A stretch of 64,000 bases of DNA from the NCBI GenBank assembly GCA_024235995.1, contig JACKLI010000001.1, forward strand, positions 1,178,001 to 1,242,000, read 5' to 3'. Made by a program: the position numbers and the translations under genes. How positions within the stretch are numbered: position 1 is the stretch's first letter; each line of letters starts with the position of its first letter. Below the pieces are notes generated by a model. That model did no database searches. It was not told where the DNA came from and was given only the letters and a program-made list of their open reading frames with translations. Below, one piece after another: positions 48,568 to 55,626 of the stretch. The DNA comes from Burkholderiaceae bacterium (GTDB lineage Bacteria > Pseudomonadota > Gammaproteobacteria > Burkholderiales > Burkholderiaceae_C).

Positions 48568-49784
48568 ACCCCATCGACCCGCCGCTGCCCGGGCCCTGGC
48601 ACCTGGCCGCGCGTGCCGCCGCCATGAACCCCTCGGCCATCCGCGAGATCCTCAAGATCACCGAGCGCCCGGGCATCCTCAACTTTGCCGGCGGCCTGCC
48701 CGCGCCCGAGACCTTTCCGGTGGCCGCCATGCGCGAAGCCTGCGCGGCGGTGCTGGCCGAAGGCAGCCCGGTCGCCAAGCCCTCGCTGCAATACGCGTCC
48801 AGCGAAGGCCTGCCCGAGCTGCGCCAGTGGGTGGCCGGCGAGCTGGGCAAGCAGGGCGCGCGCGTGTCGCCCGAGCAGGTCTTGATCACCACCGGCAGCC
48901 AGCAGGGGCTGGACCTGGTGGCCAAGGTGCTGATCGACGAAGGCAGCCGCGTGCTGGTGGAGACGCCCACCTACCTGGGCGCGCTGCAGGCCTTCACGCC
49001 CATGCAGCCGCGCTTTGCCAGCGTGCCCAGCGACGAAGGCGGCGTGTCGGCGCAGGGCTTGCGCGACGTGCTTCAAAAAGAAGAGCGACCGCGCTTCATC
49101 TACCTGCTGCCCAACTTCCAGAACCCCACCGGCCGCACGCAGGACGCGGCGCGGCGCGAGCAGATCGTGGCGCTGTGCCGCGAGCACGGCCTGCCCATCG
49201 TCGAGGACAACCCCTACGGCGAGCTGTGGTTCGACACGCCGCCGCCCGCGCCGCTGCTGGCGCGCTGGCCCGAGGGCGTGATTTACCTGGGGTCGTTCAG
49301 CAAGATCCTGGCGCCCGGCCTGCGCCTGGGCTACGTCGTGGCGCCGCCCCAGCTTTACCCCAAGCTGCTGCAGGCCAAGCAGGCGGCCGATCTGCACACG
49401 CCCGGCTTCAACCAGCGTGTGGTGGCCGAAGTCATCAAGGACGGTTTTCTCGACCGCCACGTGCCCACCATTCGCGCGCGCTACAAGGCGCAGCAGGGCG
49501 CCATGCTGGCCGCGCTGGCGCGGCACATGGCCGGGCTGGACGTGCAGTGGACGCAGCCGCTGGGCGGCATGTTTGTGTGGGTGACGCTGCCCGAGGGGCT
49601 GAACGCGCAGGCCCTGCTGCCGCAGGCGGTGGAGGCCGGCATGGCCTTCGTGCCCGGCGCGCCGTTTTACGCCGACCACGCCGACCCACGCACGCTGCGC
49701 CTGTCCTTCGTCACGTCGACGCCCGAGCAGATCGAGCAGGGCATGGCCATGCTGGCGCGCGTGGTTCGGGCGGCGATTTCTTGA
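48564..49784 (+). CDS. PLP-dependent aminotransferase (LysN/2-aminoadipate type)
   Basis: A 406-residue fold-type I aminotransferase: NFAGGLPAPETFPV, LQYASSEGLPELRQWV, TTGSQQGLDLVAKVL, NFQNPTGRTQ, and PLP Lys in YLGSFSKILAPGLRLGY. It resembles 2-aminoadipate or aromatic aminotransferases and lacks a GntR domain. AAGGAG precedes the ATG; start overlaps the EamA stop. With MocR regulator and exporters it may form an amino-compound detoxification or salvage unit. The stop TGA lies inside repeat copy 7. Confidence 0.88.
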   Translation: MNPIDPPLPGPWHLAARAAAMNPSAIREILKITERPGILNFAGGLPAPETFPVAAMREACAAVLAEGSPVAKPSLQYASSEGLPELRQWVAGELGKQGARVSPEQVLITTGSQQGLDLVAKVLIDEGSRVLVETPTYLGALQAFTPMQPRFASVPSDEGGVSAQGLRDVLQKEERPRFIYLLPNFQNPTGRTQDAARREQIVALCREHGLPIVEDNPYGELWFDTPPPAPLLARWPEGVIYLGSFSKILAPGLRLGYVVAPPQLYPKLLQAKQAADLHTPGFNQRVVAEVIKDGFLDRHVPTIRARYKAQQGAMLAALARHMAGLDVQWTQPLGGMFVWVTLPEGLNAQALLPQAVEAGMAFVPGAPFYADHADPRTLRLSFVTSTPEQIEQGMAMLARVVRAAIS

Positions 49785-49842
49785 GAAAACAAGCCTATGG
49801 CCCGCATGCGACAAGCGCGAGCAGCTATCAAAACAGTAATGC
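49778..49842 (+). repeat. Dispersed small repeat, copy 7
   Basis: TTGAGAAAACAAGCC, then GGCCCGCATGCGACAAGCGC, then AGCAGCTATCAAAACAG. It fills the complete gap between the aminotransferase and the PhzF-like gene: it contains the stop codon of one and ends one base before the ATG of the other. Confidence 0.7.
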
Positions 49843-49843
49843 C

Positions 49844-50749
49844 ATGACCCAGCCGCGCCCCTTCGCCCAGATCGACGTCTTCACCGCCCAGCCCGGCCTG
49901 GGCAACCCGGTGGCCGTGGTGCTGGACGCCAGCGGCCTGGATGACGCCGCCATGCAGCGCTTTGCGCGCTGGACCAATCTGTCCGAGACCACCTTCGTGC
50001 TGCCGCCCACCGATGCACGCGCCGACTACGCCTTGCGCATCTTCACGCCCGGCGGCGAGCTGCCCTTTGCCGGCCACCCCACGCTGGGCTCGTGCTTTGC
50101 GTGGCTGGCCGCGGGTGGCCAGCCGAAGGCGGCCGATCGCATCGTGCAGCAGTGCGCGCAGGGCCTGGTCGACTTGCGGCGCAGCGGCGAGCGCCTGGCC
50201 TTTGCCGCGCCGCCCAGCCGCCAGGGCGATGTGGCGCCCGAGTTGCTGGCCGCTGTCGTGCAGGCCCTGGGTCTGCCGCCCGGCCAGGTGCGGCGCGCGC
50301 AGTGGCTGGACAACGGCCCGCGCTGGCTCACCCTGTGGCTGGACAGCGCCGACACCGTGCTGGCGCTGGCGCCGGACCACGCCAGGCTGGCCGCCATCGG
50401 ACAAAAAGTGGGTGTGGCCGGCATGCATCAAGCCCAAGCAGCTGCGCCATTGATAGCACGCTCGAGCCGCGAGGCGCGCGCCTTCGGCGCCGCCGCCGAG
50501 GCGCCGCTGATCGAGGTGCGCGCCTTCGCCGCACCCATCGGCGTACCCGAAGACCCGGTCACCGGCAGCCTGAACGCCAGCCTGGCGCAGTGGCTGATCG
50601 AGGCCGGCGAACTGCCCGTGCGCTACCTGGCCGCGCAAGGCTCCGCGCTGGGCCGCGCCGGGCGCGTGCACGTCGAGCGCGACGCGGCCGGCACGGTGTG
50701 GGTCGGTGGCGACTGCATGGCGGTCATCCGCGGCGCGGTGCAGTGGTAG
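49844..50749 (+). CDS. PhzF-family isomerase/epimerase-like protein
   Basis: A 301-residue PhzF-like protein of the diaminopimelate-epimerase fold: FAQIDVFTAQPGLGNPVAVVLD, LSETTFVLPP (catalytic Glu), FTPGGELPFAGHPTLGSCFAWLA and GVPEDPVTGSLNASLAQWL. The family includes isomerases of hydroxyanthranilate in phenazine synthesis and many of unknown role. No ribosome binding site precedes the ATG because repeat copy 7 occupies that position; translation may depend on coupling. A second repeat copy (50401-50458) is read in frame, inserting about 20 residues between the two lobes. Confidence 0.88.
   Translation: MTQPRPFAQIDVFTAQPGLGNPVAVVLDASGLDDAAMQRFARWTNLSETTFVLPPTDARADYALRIFTPGGELPFAGHPTLGSCFAWLAAGGQPKAADRIVQQCAQGLVDLRRSGERLAFAAPPSRQGDVAPELLAAVVQALGLPPGQVRRAQWLDNGPRWLTLWLDSADTVLALAPDHARLAAIGQKVGVAGMHQAQAAAPLIARSSREARAFGAAAEAPLIEVRAFAAPIGVPEDPVTGSLNASLAQWLIEAGELPVRYLAAQGSALGRAGRVHVERDAAGTVWVGGDCMAVIRGAVQW
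50401..50458 (+). repeat. Dispersed small repeat, copy 8, inside the PhzF gene
   Basis: ACAAAAAGTGGGTGTGG, then GCATGCATCAAGCCCAAGC and AGCTGCGCCATTGATAGC. It matches copy 7 in the same gene neighbourhood and is translated as GQKVGVAGMHQAQAAAPLIA, an extra linker in the protein. Confidence 0.6.
50696..50749 (+). repeat. phzF 3' end, left copy of a flanking direct repeat
   Basis: The last 54 bases of the PhzF gene align without gaps to 54220-54273 (43 of 54 identical by hand count, including 22 identical bases around CTGCATGGCGGTCATCCGCG). The two copies bracket the four-gene MerR module. Confidence 0.75.
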
Positions 50750-50776
50750 TCAGCGCCCGCCCGGCACCCTGGCTGG

Positions 50777-51709
50777 CTATCGGCCCGCCCACCCTTGCCG
50801 AATCCGCTCCAGCCCCTCGCGGTACGTGGTCACCCCGAATGCCGGGAAGCGGCGCTTGAACCGGGTGGAGTCGAACAGGTTGTCGTGTGCGTAGCGGGGC
50901 AGCAGTTCCTGGATCTCGCGCACCCGGCTGGAGAAGAGGGCGGCGGCGGCCAGGGTCCATGGGCCGATGACGGTGTAGGCGGGCTTGCGGCCGAACACCT
51001 CGGCGGCCATGCCGACGAACTGCCTGTAGGTCGGCCGGTCGTCGCAGCAGGGCAGGTGCCAGGTCTGCCCGAAGGCGTCGGGTGCGTTGCCCAGGGCCGC
51101 CAGCGCGCGGCTGGCGTCGGGTGTCCAGATGAGCGTGCGCCGCGTGTCGTCGCGCATCGGCACGCGGGGCTTGCGGCCGGCCTGGAGCCGCTCGATGACC
51201 AGCGCGTTGGTGAAGCTCTGCGTCTTGCCCGGCCCATAGAACTCGGGCGCGCGACCGATGAGCACGGGGATTTCGCCGCGCGCCATTTCCTCCAGCACCA
51301 TGGACGCCATCGCCGCGCGCACCCGGCCCTTGCGGCCCACGGGCGCGAAGGGCGTGTCCTCGGTCTGCAGCCGGGCGTCCTGCGGGTACATGTAGGTGTT
51401 GTCGAAGTAGGCGAACTTGGCGCCCGCCGTGCGGCACGCATCGAGGGCGTTCTTCAGCATCGTGGGGAACTGCGCTTCCCACAAGGCTGTATCCGGCGGC
51501 AGCCCGGCGGTGAAATAGACCACGCGGCTGCCCTGGACCGCCTGCGCCGTCTGCCGCGCGTCGAGCAGGTTGGCGGACACCAGCGTGTCCGTGTCGTTCA
51601 CCTTGCGCGGGGTGCGGCTCACCAGCCGTATCCCGTCCGTGTGGCTGCGCCGCAGTTCGCGCGCCAGTTCCGTGGCGATCTGTCCGTTCGCGCCCAGGAT
51701 GGTCTGCAT
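50777..51709 (-). CDS. NAD(P)-binding, epimerase-like protein
   Basis: A 310-residue extended-SDR/NmrA-like Rossmann protein. The cofactor motif is ILGANGQIATELARELR at the N-terminus; other blocks are VVYFTAGLPPDTALW, FDNTYMYPQD with a Tyr at the usual catalytic position, and IGRAPEFYGPGKTQSFTN. It may reduce or epimerise a small molecule; substrate unknown. The ATG at 51709 gives the family start. It is divergent from the MerR gene and preceded by a MerR-type promoter with a 19-base spacer. Confidence 0.82.
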   Translation of the reverse strand: MQTILGANGQIATELARELRRSHTDGIRLVSRTPRKVNDTDTLVSANLLDARQTAQAVQGSRVVYFTAGLPPDTALWEAQFPTMLKNALDACRTAGAKFAYFDNTYMYPQDARLQTEDTPFAPVGRKGRVRAAMASMVLEEMARGEIPVLIGRAPEFYGPGKTQSFTNALVIERLQAGRKPRVPMRDDTRRTLIWTPDASRALAALGNAPDAFGQTWHLPCCDDRPTYRQFVGMAAEVFGRKPAYTVIGPWTLAAAALFSSRVREIQELLPRYAHDNLFDSTRFKRRFPAFGVTTYREGLERIRQGWAGR

Positions 51710-51740
51710 GGAATGGCCTCTTGCACATGTTGCTGGCGCG

Positions 51741-51771
51741 AGGTTAACCTTGAAGCAAAGTTCAATGTCAA
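51741..51771 (-). promoter_or_regulatory. MerR-type promoter of the epimerase-like gene
   Basis: On the minus strand TTGACA (51766-51771) and TAACCT (51741-51746) are separated by 19 bases, longer than the normal 17, and the spacer holds the dyad TTGAAC-TTTG-CTTCAA (arms pair except one position). Over-long spacers with a central dyad are the hallmark of promoters twisted open by MerR activators. The MerR gene starts 10 bases away on the other strand. Confidence 0.8.
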
Positions 51772-51781
51772 ACTGCGGACC

Positions 51782-52207
51782 ATGAACATCGGAGAGCTCG
51801 CCCGGCACACCGGCCTGGCCGCCTCGCGCATCCGCTTCTACGAGCGCATCGGCCTGCTCAAGACCGTGCAACGCCAGGCCAACGGCTACCGCAGCTACCC
51901 CGCCGATGCGGTGCTGACGCTGCGATTGATCGCTGCCGGGCAGCGCGCGGGCTTCAGCCTGGACGAGCTGCGCACGCTGCTGCCGGGCGGGCTGGCCGGC
52001 TGGGAGCACGACACCCTGATCGACACGCTGCGCCGCAAGGTGCAGGACATCGAGGTGCTGCAGGCCCAGCTGGCGCAAAGCAGGGCGCAGCTGCTGGAGC
52101 TGGTGGCGCAGATCGAGGCCAGGCCCGCCGACATGGACTGCGCCGCCAACGCCCGGCGCGTGCTGGCGGAGATGCGGCTGGATGATGCGCCCGCCAGGGG
52201 CGCTTGA
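51782..52207 (+). CDS. MerR-family transcriptional regulator
   Basis: A 141-residue MerR protein: winged helix MNIGELARHTGLAASRIRFYERIGLL, NGYRSYPADAVLTLRLI, a coiled-coil dimerisation helix (about residues 85-115), and a variable tail ending in ADMDCAANARRVLAEM with a single Cys. It lacks the Cys pairs of metal sensors and the SoxR iron-sulfur cluster; an organic or electrophile signal is more likely. It probably activates the divergent epimerase-like gene and the DJ-1-like gene, which carry matching promoters. Confidence 0.9.
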   Translation: MNIGELARHTGLAASRIRFYERIGLLKTVQRQANGYRSYPADAVLTLRLIAAGQRAGFSLDELRTLLPGGLAGWEHDTLIDTLRRKVQDIEVLQAQLAQSRAQLLELVAQIEARPADMDCAANARRVLAEMRLDDAPARGA

Positions 52208-52211
52208 CCTT

Positions 52212-52898
52212 TCAGCCCAGCAGCGCGGCCACTCGCTCAGCCGTCGCCCTGGCCGACTGCGGGTTCTGGCCGGTCACCAGTCGCCCATCGACCACCACCT
52301 TGGAGACGAAGGGCAGCAGCGCTTTCTCGTAGAGCGCGCCGCGCCGCTGCATCTCCTGCTCGGCGTTGTAGGGCACCTTGCGGGCAACGCCGGCCAGCAC
52401 CTCCTCGCGCCACGAAAAGCCGGTGAGCCTGCGCCCGGCGACCAGCAGCGCGCCGTCCGACAGCGTCGTGTTCAGCAGGCCGCAGTAGCCGTGGCACACG
52501 GATGAGACGACACCGCCGCGTTCGTAGATGGCGCGCGTGATCCGCTGCAGTTCTTGCGCGTCGGGGAAGTCCCACATGACGGCGTGCCCGCCGGTGAAGT
52601 AGATCGCGTCGAAGCCGGCCGGGTCGATGGCGTCGGGCCGGGCCGTGTCCGCCAGCAGCGCCATGCGCGCCGCATCGGCCAGCCACGCCTTCGCGGTCGC
52701 GTCCAGGTTCGGCCATTGGAGCGAGCGCGGCTCCAGCGGCGAGGCGCCACCCTTCGGGCTCACGATGCGTTGCTCGTAGCCTTTCGCGGCGAAGACCTGC
52801 CAGGCGTGGGTCAGCTCCGACAGCCACAGGCCGGTCGGCTCGGCCGAATCGCCGTAGCGGGCGACGTTGCTGACGACGTGAAGGATGCGGCGAGGCAT
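52212..52898 (-). CDS. DJ-1/PfpI-superfamily protein (Hsp31-like)
   Basis: A 228-residue class I glutamine-amidotransferase-like protein of the DJ-1/PfpI superfamily. ILHVVSNVARYGDSAEPTGLWLSEL begins the domain, with the Glu at 20 or so in SAEPTG at the place of the active-site Glu; FTGGHAVMWDFPDA and the nucleophile elbow VSSVCHGYCGLLN (Cys followed by His) complete the site. Relatives are glyoxalase III-type deglycase/hydratases that remove methylglyoxal, or stress chaperones. The ATG at 52898 has GGGAGAA upstream; a longer frame to 53129 runs through the FAD-monooxygenase gene. Convergent with merR, with 4 bases between stops. Confidence 0.88.
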   Translation of the reverse strand: MPRRILHVVSNVARYGDSAEPTGLWLSELTHAWQVFAAKGYEQRIVSPKGGASPLEPRSLQWPNLDATAKAWLADAARMALLADTARPDAIDPAGFDAIYFTGGHAVMWDFPDAQELQRITRAIYERGGVVSSVCHGYCGLLNTTLSDGALLVAGRRLTGFSWREEVLAGVARKVPYNAEQEMQRRGALYEKALLPFVSKVVVDGRLVTGQNPQSARATAERVAALLG

Positions 52899-52929
52899 GC
52901 GATGGGTTCTCCCGGGACTCGAGGGTGGC

Positions 52930-52960
52930 ATCTTGGCCTTAAAGTGCGGTTCAGTGTCAA
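52930..52960 (-). promoter_or_regulatory. MerR-type promoter of the DJ-1-like gene
   Basis: On the minus strand TTGACA (52955-52960), a 19-base spacer containing CTGAAC...CTTTAAGG, and CAAGAT (52930-52935). Its first 12 bases differ from those of the epimerase-gene promoter at one position (TTGACATTGAAC / TTGACACTGAAC), so the same MerR protein is likely to act on both. Confidence 0.7.
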
Positions 52961-52986
52961 GCGCGGGCGCGTTGGGGGATTCGCGA

Positions 52987-54186
52987 ATGAAACAGGTGGA
53001 ACAGGCGCTGGTCGTGGGCGGCGGGATCGCCGGCTGCGCGGCGGCGATCGCGCTGGCGCAGGCCGGCGCGCGGGTGACGCTGCTGGAGAAGCAGCGGGAA
53101 TGGAAATTCCAGAGCTCGGGCATCTTCATCTATCACAACGCTCTGGAGGCGCTCGACCGCCTCGGGGTGCTGCCGCAGATCATGGCGAGCGGCTTCGCCA
53201 TTGCCGACGGCCGCAACGTCTACCTGGACGAGCGCGGCGCGCCGATCACCGAGACGCGCTACCCGTCCCGGCGCCCGGAGATCGCGCCCATCGTCGGCAT
53301 CCGCCGCGCCGAGCTGCACCGCATCCTGGCCGGGCGCCTGGGCGCGCTCGGTGTCGGCATCCGGCTGGGCACGACGGCCGTGCGGATCGAGCAGGATGCG
53401 GAGGACCTCGTCACCGTCGCGCTCTCCGATGGCACCACGGGCCAGCATGACCTCGTGGTCGGCGCGGAGGGCATACGCTCGCCCATCCGCCGCCTGCTCG
53501 CCGGCCCGCTGGAGCCGGCCTACACCGGGTTCGGCGTCTGGCGCAGCGTGCACCCGCGGCCGAAGGACCTCACGGCCAAGATCATGATGATGGGCCGCGG
53601 CAAGCGGCTCGGCATCATGCCGATCAGCCAGGATCAGCTGTACCTGTTCGGCACCGTGCCCGAGCTCGCGGGGCAGTGGTACGAGCGCGCCGACTGGCCG
53701 GCGCTGATGCAGGCGCGCTTCGCCGAGTTCGAGGGTCCGGCGCGCCCGTTCCTGCGTGCGCTCTCGGAGCCCGGCGCCGAGGTGCTCTACACCGCCGTGG
53801 AGGAGGTCGCCGCCCCGCTGCCCTGGCACCGCGGCCGCGTGGTCATGATCGGCGACGCGGCGCATGCCTCCACGCCCTTCATGGGGCAGGGCGGCGCGAT
53901 GGCGCTGGAGGACGCGGTGCTGCTGGCGCACGGGCTCGCGCGCGGGCCCGACGTGGAGACCGCGCTGCGCGCCTTCGGCCAGGCGCGCCAGCCCCTGTGC
54001 CAGTTCGTGCAGGAGGCCTCGCGCAGGGTCGGCGAGGCCGGGGCGCAGGAAGACGCGGCCGCCATCGCCGCGCGCGGAGAAACCATGCGGCGCGGCGCGC
54101 AGCGGCAGGTTCATGACTTCTACGCGCGGATGGATGCGCTGCGCGGCCCCTGGCCGGATTCAGCGGGCCAGGAAACGACCTCCTGA
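52987..54186 (+). CDS. FAD-dependent aromatic-type monooxygenase
   Basis: A 399-residue class A flavin monooxygenase: FAD motif VVGGGIAGCAAAIALAQAGA near residue 8, GIRRAELHRIL, and the second FAD block VVMIGDAAHASTPFMGQGGAMALEDAVLLAHG near residue 285. It uses NAD(P)H and O2 to hydroxylate a small, probably aromatic or polyketide-like compound. Divergent from the DJ-1-like gene and part of the MerR module. ATG 52987 is directly before the FAD motif; no strong ribosome binding site. Confidence 0.87.
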   Translation: MKQVEQALVVGGGIAGCAAAIALAQAGARVTLLEKQREWKFQSSGIFIYHNALEALDRLGVLPQIMASGFAIADGRNVYLDERGAPITETRYPSRRPEIAPIVGIRRAELHRILAGRLGALGVGIRLGTTAVRIEQDAEDLVTVALSDGTTGQHDLVVGAEGIRSPIRRLLAGPLEPAYTGFGVWRSVHPRPKDLTAKIMMMGRGKRLGIMPISQDQLYLFGTVPELAGQWYERADWPALMQARFAEFEGPARPFLRALSEPGAEVLYTAVEEVAAPLPWHRGRVVMIGDAAHASTPFMGQGGAMALEDAVLLAHGLARGPDVETALRAFGQARQPLCQFVQEASRRVGEAGAQEDAAAIAARGETMRRGAQRQVHDFYARMDALRGPWPDSAGQETTS

Positions 54187-54219
54187 CGCGTCTTCCCGGC
54201 GCCGCGGGTGCGCCCCTGT

Positions 54220-54273
54220 GCCTATGTCGTCGGCGGCTGCATGGCGGTCATCCGCGGCACGGCGCAGTTGCAG
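54220..54273 (+). repeat. phzF 3'-end fragment, right copy of a flanking direct repeat
   Basis: Aligns without gaps to the end of the PhzF gene at 50696-50749 and still reads VGGCMAVIRGTAQL, the conserved C-terminus of that family, although no PhzF gene precedes it. The last eight codons of cbiX on the other strand lie in it. Confidence 0.7.
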
Positions 54274-54655
54274 GGTCCTCGCCCACGATCCGCTCGGCCA
54301 GCCAGTCCATGATGCCCGGCCAGCCCGACAGGGCCGGCTGCACGCGCACGTCCAGGCCGGGGTACCTGCCGCGGGCGCTGTCGATCAGCGCCGGCAAGTC
54401 CTGCAGCACGTGTCCGCCCGCGGCCCAGAAGACGGGCACCAGGTCGATGCGCCCGTGCCCGCTGGCGGCCAGTTCATCCAGCACCTCGGCCAGCGTGGGC
54501 GCCATGCGCTCCAGGTAGGCGACGCGCACCGCGCGGCCGGGGCCTGCGTGGCGCTGCACCGCGGCCTGCAGCGCCTGCAGGGGCGCGGCCCACTGCGGGT
54601 CGCGCGAGCCGTGGGCGAACAGCACGATGGCGGGGCGATCGGATGGACCGGTCAC
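54248..54655 (-). CDS. cbiX: CbiX/SirB-type sirohydrochlorin chelatase
   Basis: A 135-residue small chelatase: IVLFAHGSRDPQWAAPLQAL with the metal-binding His, AYLERMAPTLAEVLDEL and LVPVFWAAGGHVLQDLP with the second His. It inserts Co2+ (or Fe2+/Ni2+) into sirohydrochlorin during cobalamin or siroheme formation. The GTG at 54655 gives family length; the frame open upstream crosses the next gene. The last eight residues (ATAPCRG) derive from the PhzF-like repeat fragment, so the native C-terminus may have been changed by rearrangement. Confidence 0.83.
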   Translation of the reverse strand: MTGPSDRPAIVLFAHGSRDPQWAAPLQALQAAVQRHAGPGRAVRVAYLERMAPTLAEVLDELAASGHGRIDLVPVFWAAGGHVLQDLPALIDSARGRYPGLDVRVQPALSGWPGIMDWLAERIVGEDPATAPCRG

Positions 54656-54684
54656 GATGGACGGGACCTGTGTTGGGTGCGAGC

Positions 54685-55533
54685 TCAGTAGTGGTACACG
54701 CCGCGTCCGGTCTTGCGGCCCAGGTGGCCGGCGGCGACGTATTCGCGCAGCAGGGGGCAGGGGCGGTACTTGCTGTCGCCGAACTGCTCCAGGTACACCT
54801 CCATCACCGCCAGGCACACGTCCAGGCCCACCATGTCGGCCAGGGCCAGCGGGCCGATGGGGTGGTTGCAGCCCAGGCGCATGCCGGTGTCGATGTCCTC
54901 GGGCGTGGCCAGGCCCTCGGCCAGCACGAAGAAGGCCTCGTTGATCATGGGCACCAGGATGCGGTTGACGACGAAGCCCGGCGCGTTCCTGACCGTGATG
55001 GGCGACTTGCCCAGGCGCACGGCCAGGTCCTTGACGGCGTCGTGCGTGGCGTCGCTGGTCTGCAGGCCGCGGATGATCTCCACCAGCGCCATCATGGGCA
55101 CCGGGTTGAAGAAGTGCATGCCGACGAAGCGGTCGGGGCGCTGCGTGACGGCGGCCAGCTGCGTGATGGAGATCGACGAGGTGTTGGTGGCGATGATGAC
55201 CTCGGGCGGCAGCAGGCCGTCGAGCTGGGCCAGGATCTTGTTCTTGAGCGCGTGGTTCTCGGTGGCGGCCTCGATGACGAGTTGCGCGGCCTTCAGGTCG
55301 TCGTAGCTGGTGCTGCCCTGGATGCGGCCCAGCGCGGCGGCCTTGTCGGCCTCGGTGATCTTGTCCTTTTGCAGCAGGCGATCCAGGCTCTTGCCCACGG
55401 TGGCCAGGCCCTTGTCGACCGCCGCCTGGGCGATGTCGACCATGACGACCCGGATGCCCGAGACGGCGCAGGCCTGCGCGATGCCATTGCCCATGGTGCC
55501 TGCGCCCACGATGCCGACGGTGGTGATGTTCAT
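54685..55533 (-). CDS. 3-hydroxybutyryl-CoA dehydrogenase
   Basis: A 282-residue 3-hydroxyacyl-CoA dehydrogenase of the stand-alone Hbd/PaaH type: NAD motif VGIVGAGTMGNGIAQACA at residue 6, NTSSISITQLAA, the catalytic HFFNPVPMM (His) with a Glu in VEIIRG, and RNAPGFVVNRILVPMINEA, GLDVCLAVMEVYLEQFGD. It oxidises 3-hydroxyacyl-CoA to 3-oxoacyl-CoA with NAD in beta-oxidation. AGGAGAACCCTATG gives a good ribosome site. Divergent from the GMC oxidoreductase gene. Confidence 0.93.
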   Translation of the reverse strand: MNITTVGIVGAGTMGNGIAQACAVSGIRVVMVDIAQAAVDKGLATVGKSLDRLLQKDKITEADKAAALGRIQGSTSYDDLKAAQLVIEAATENHALKNKILAQLDGLLPPEVIIATNTSSISITQLAAVTQRPDRFVGMHFFNPVPMMALVEIIRGLQTSDATHDAVKDLAVRLGKSPITVRNAPGFVVNRILVPMINEAFFVLAEGLATPEDIDTGMRLGCNHPIGPLALADMVGLDVCLAVMEVYLEQFGDSKYRPCPLLREYVAAGHLGRKTGRGVYHY

Positions 55534-55579
55534 AGGGTTCTCCTGTAGTAGCTGAGTCGCAAAACCATGCATGTTAGCG

Positions 55580-55605
55580 GGCCGGCACCGTGCAAAATGC
55601 CGGCC
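55580..55605. promoter_or_regulatory. Inverted repeat between divergent hbd-type and GMC genes
   Basis: GGCCGGCA and TGCCGGCC form perfect 8-bp arms 10 bases apart in the 93-bp gap between divergent genes. It could be an operator for a regulator not in the window, or a stem in the 5' leader of the GMC gene message. No promoter boxes could be assigned. Confidence 0.4.
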
Positions 55606-55626
55606 ACGACAAGGAGGTTCCTCCCC

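Noticed and set aside
52899..53129. N-terminal extension of the DJ-1-like gene by 77 codons
   Set aside because: It would overlap the FAD monooxygenase gene and the MerR-type promoter, and the DJ-1 fold begins at the ATG at 52898.
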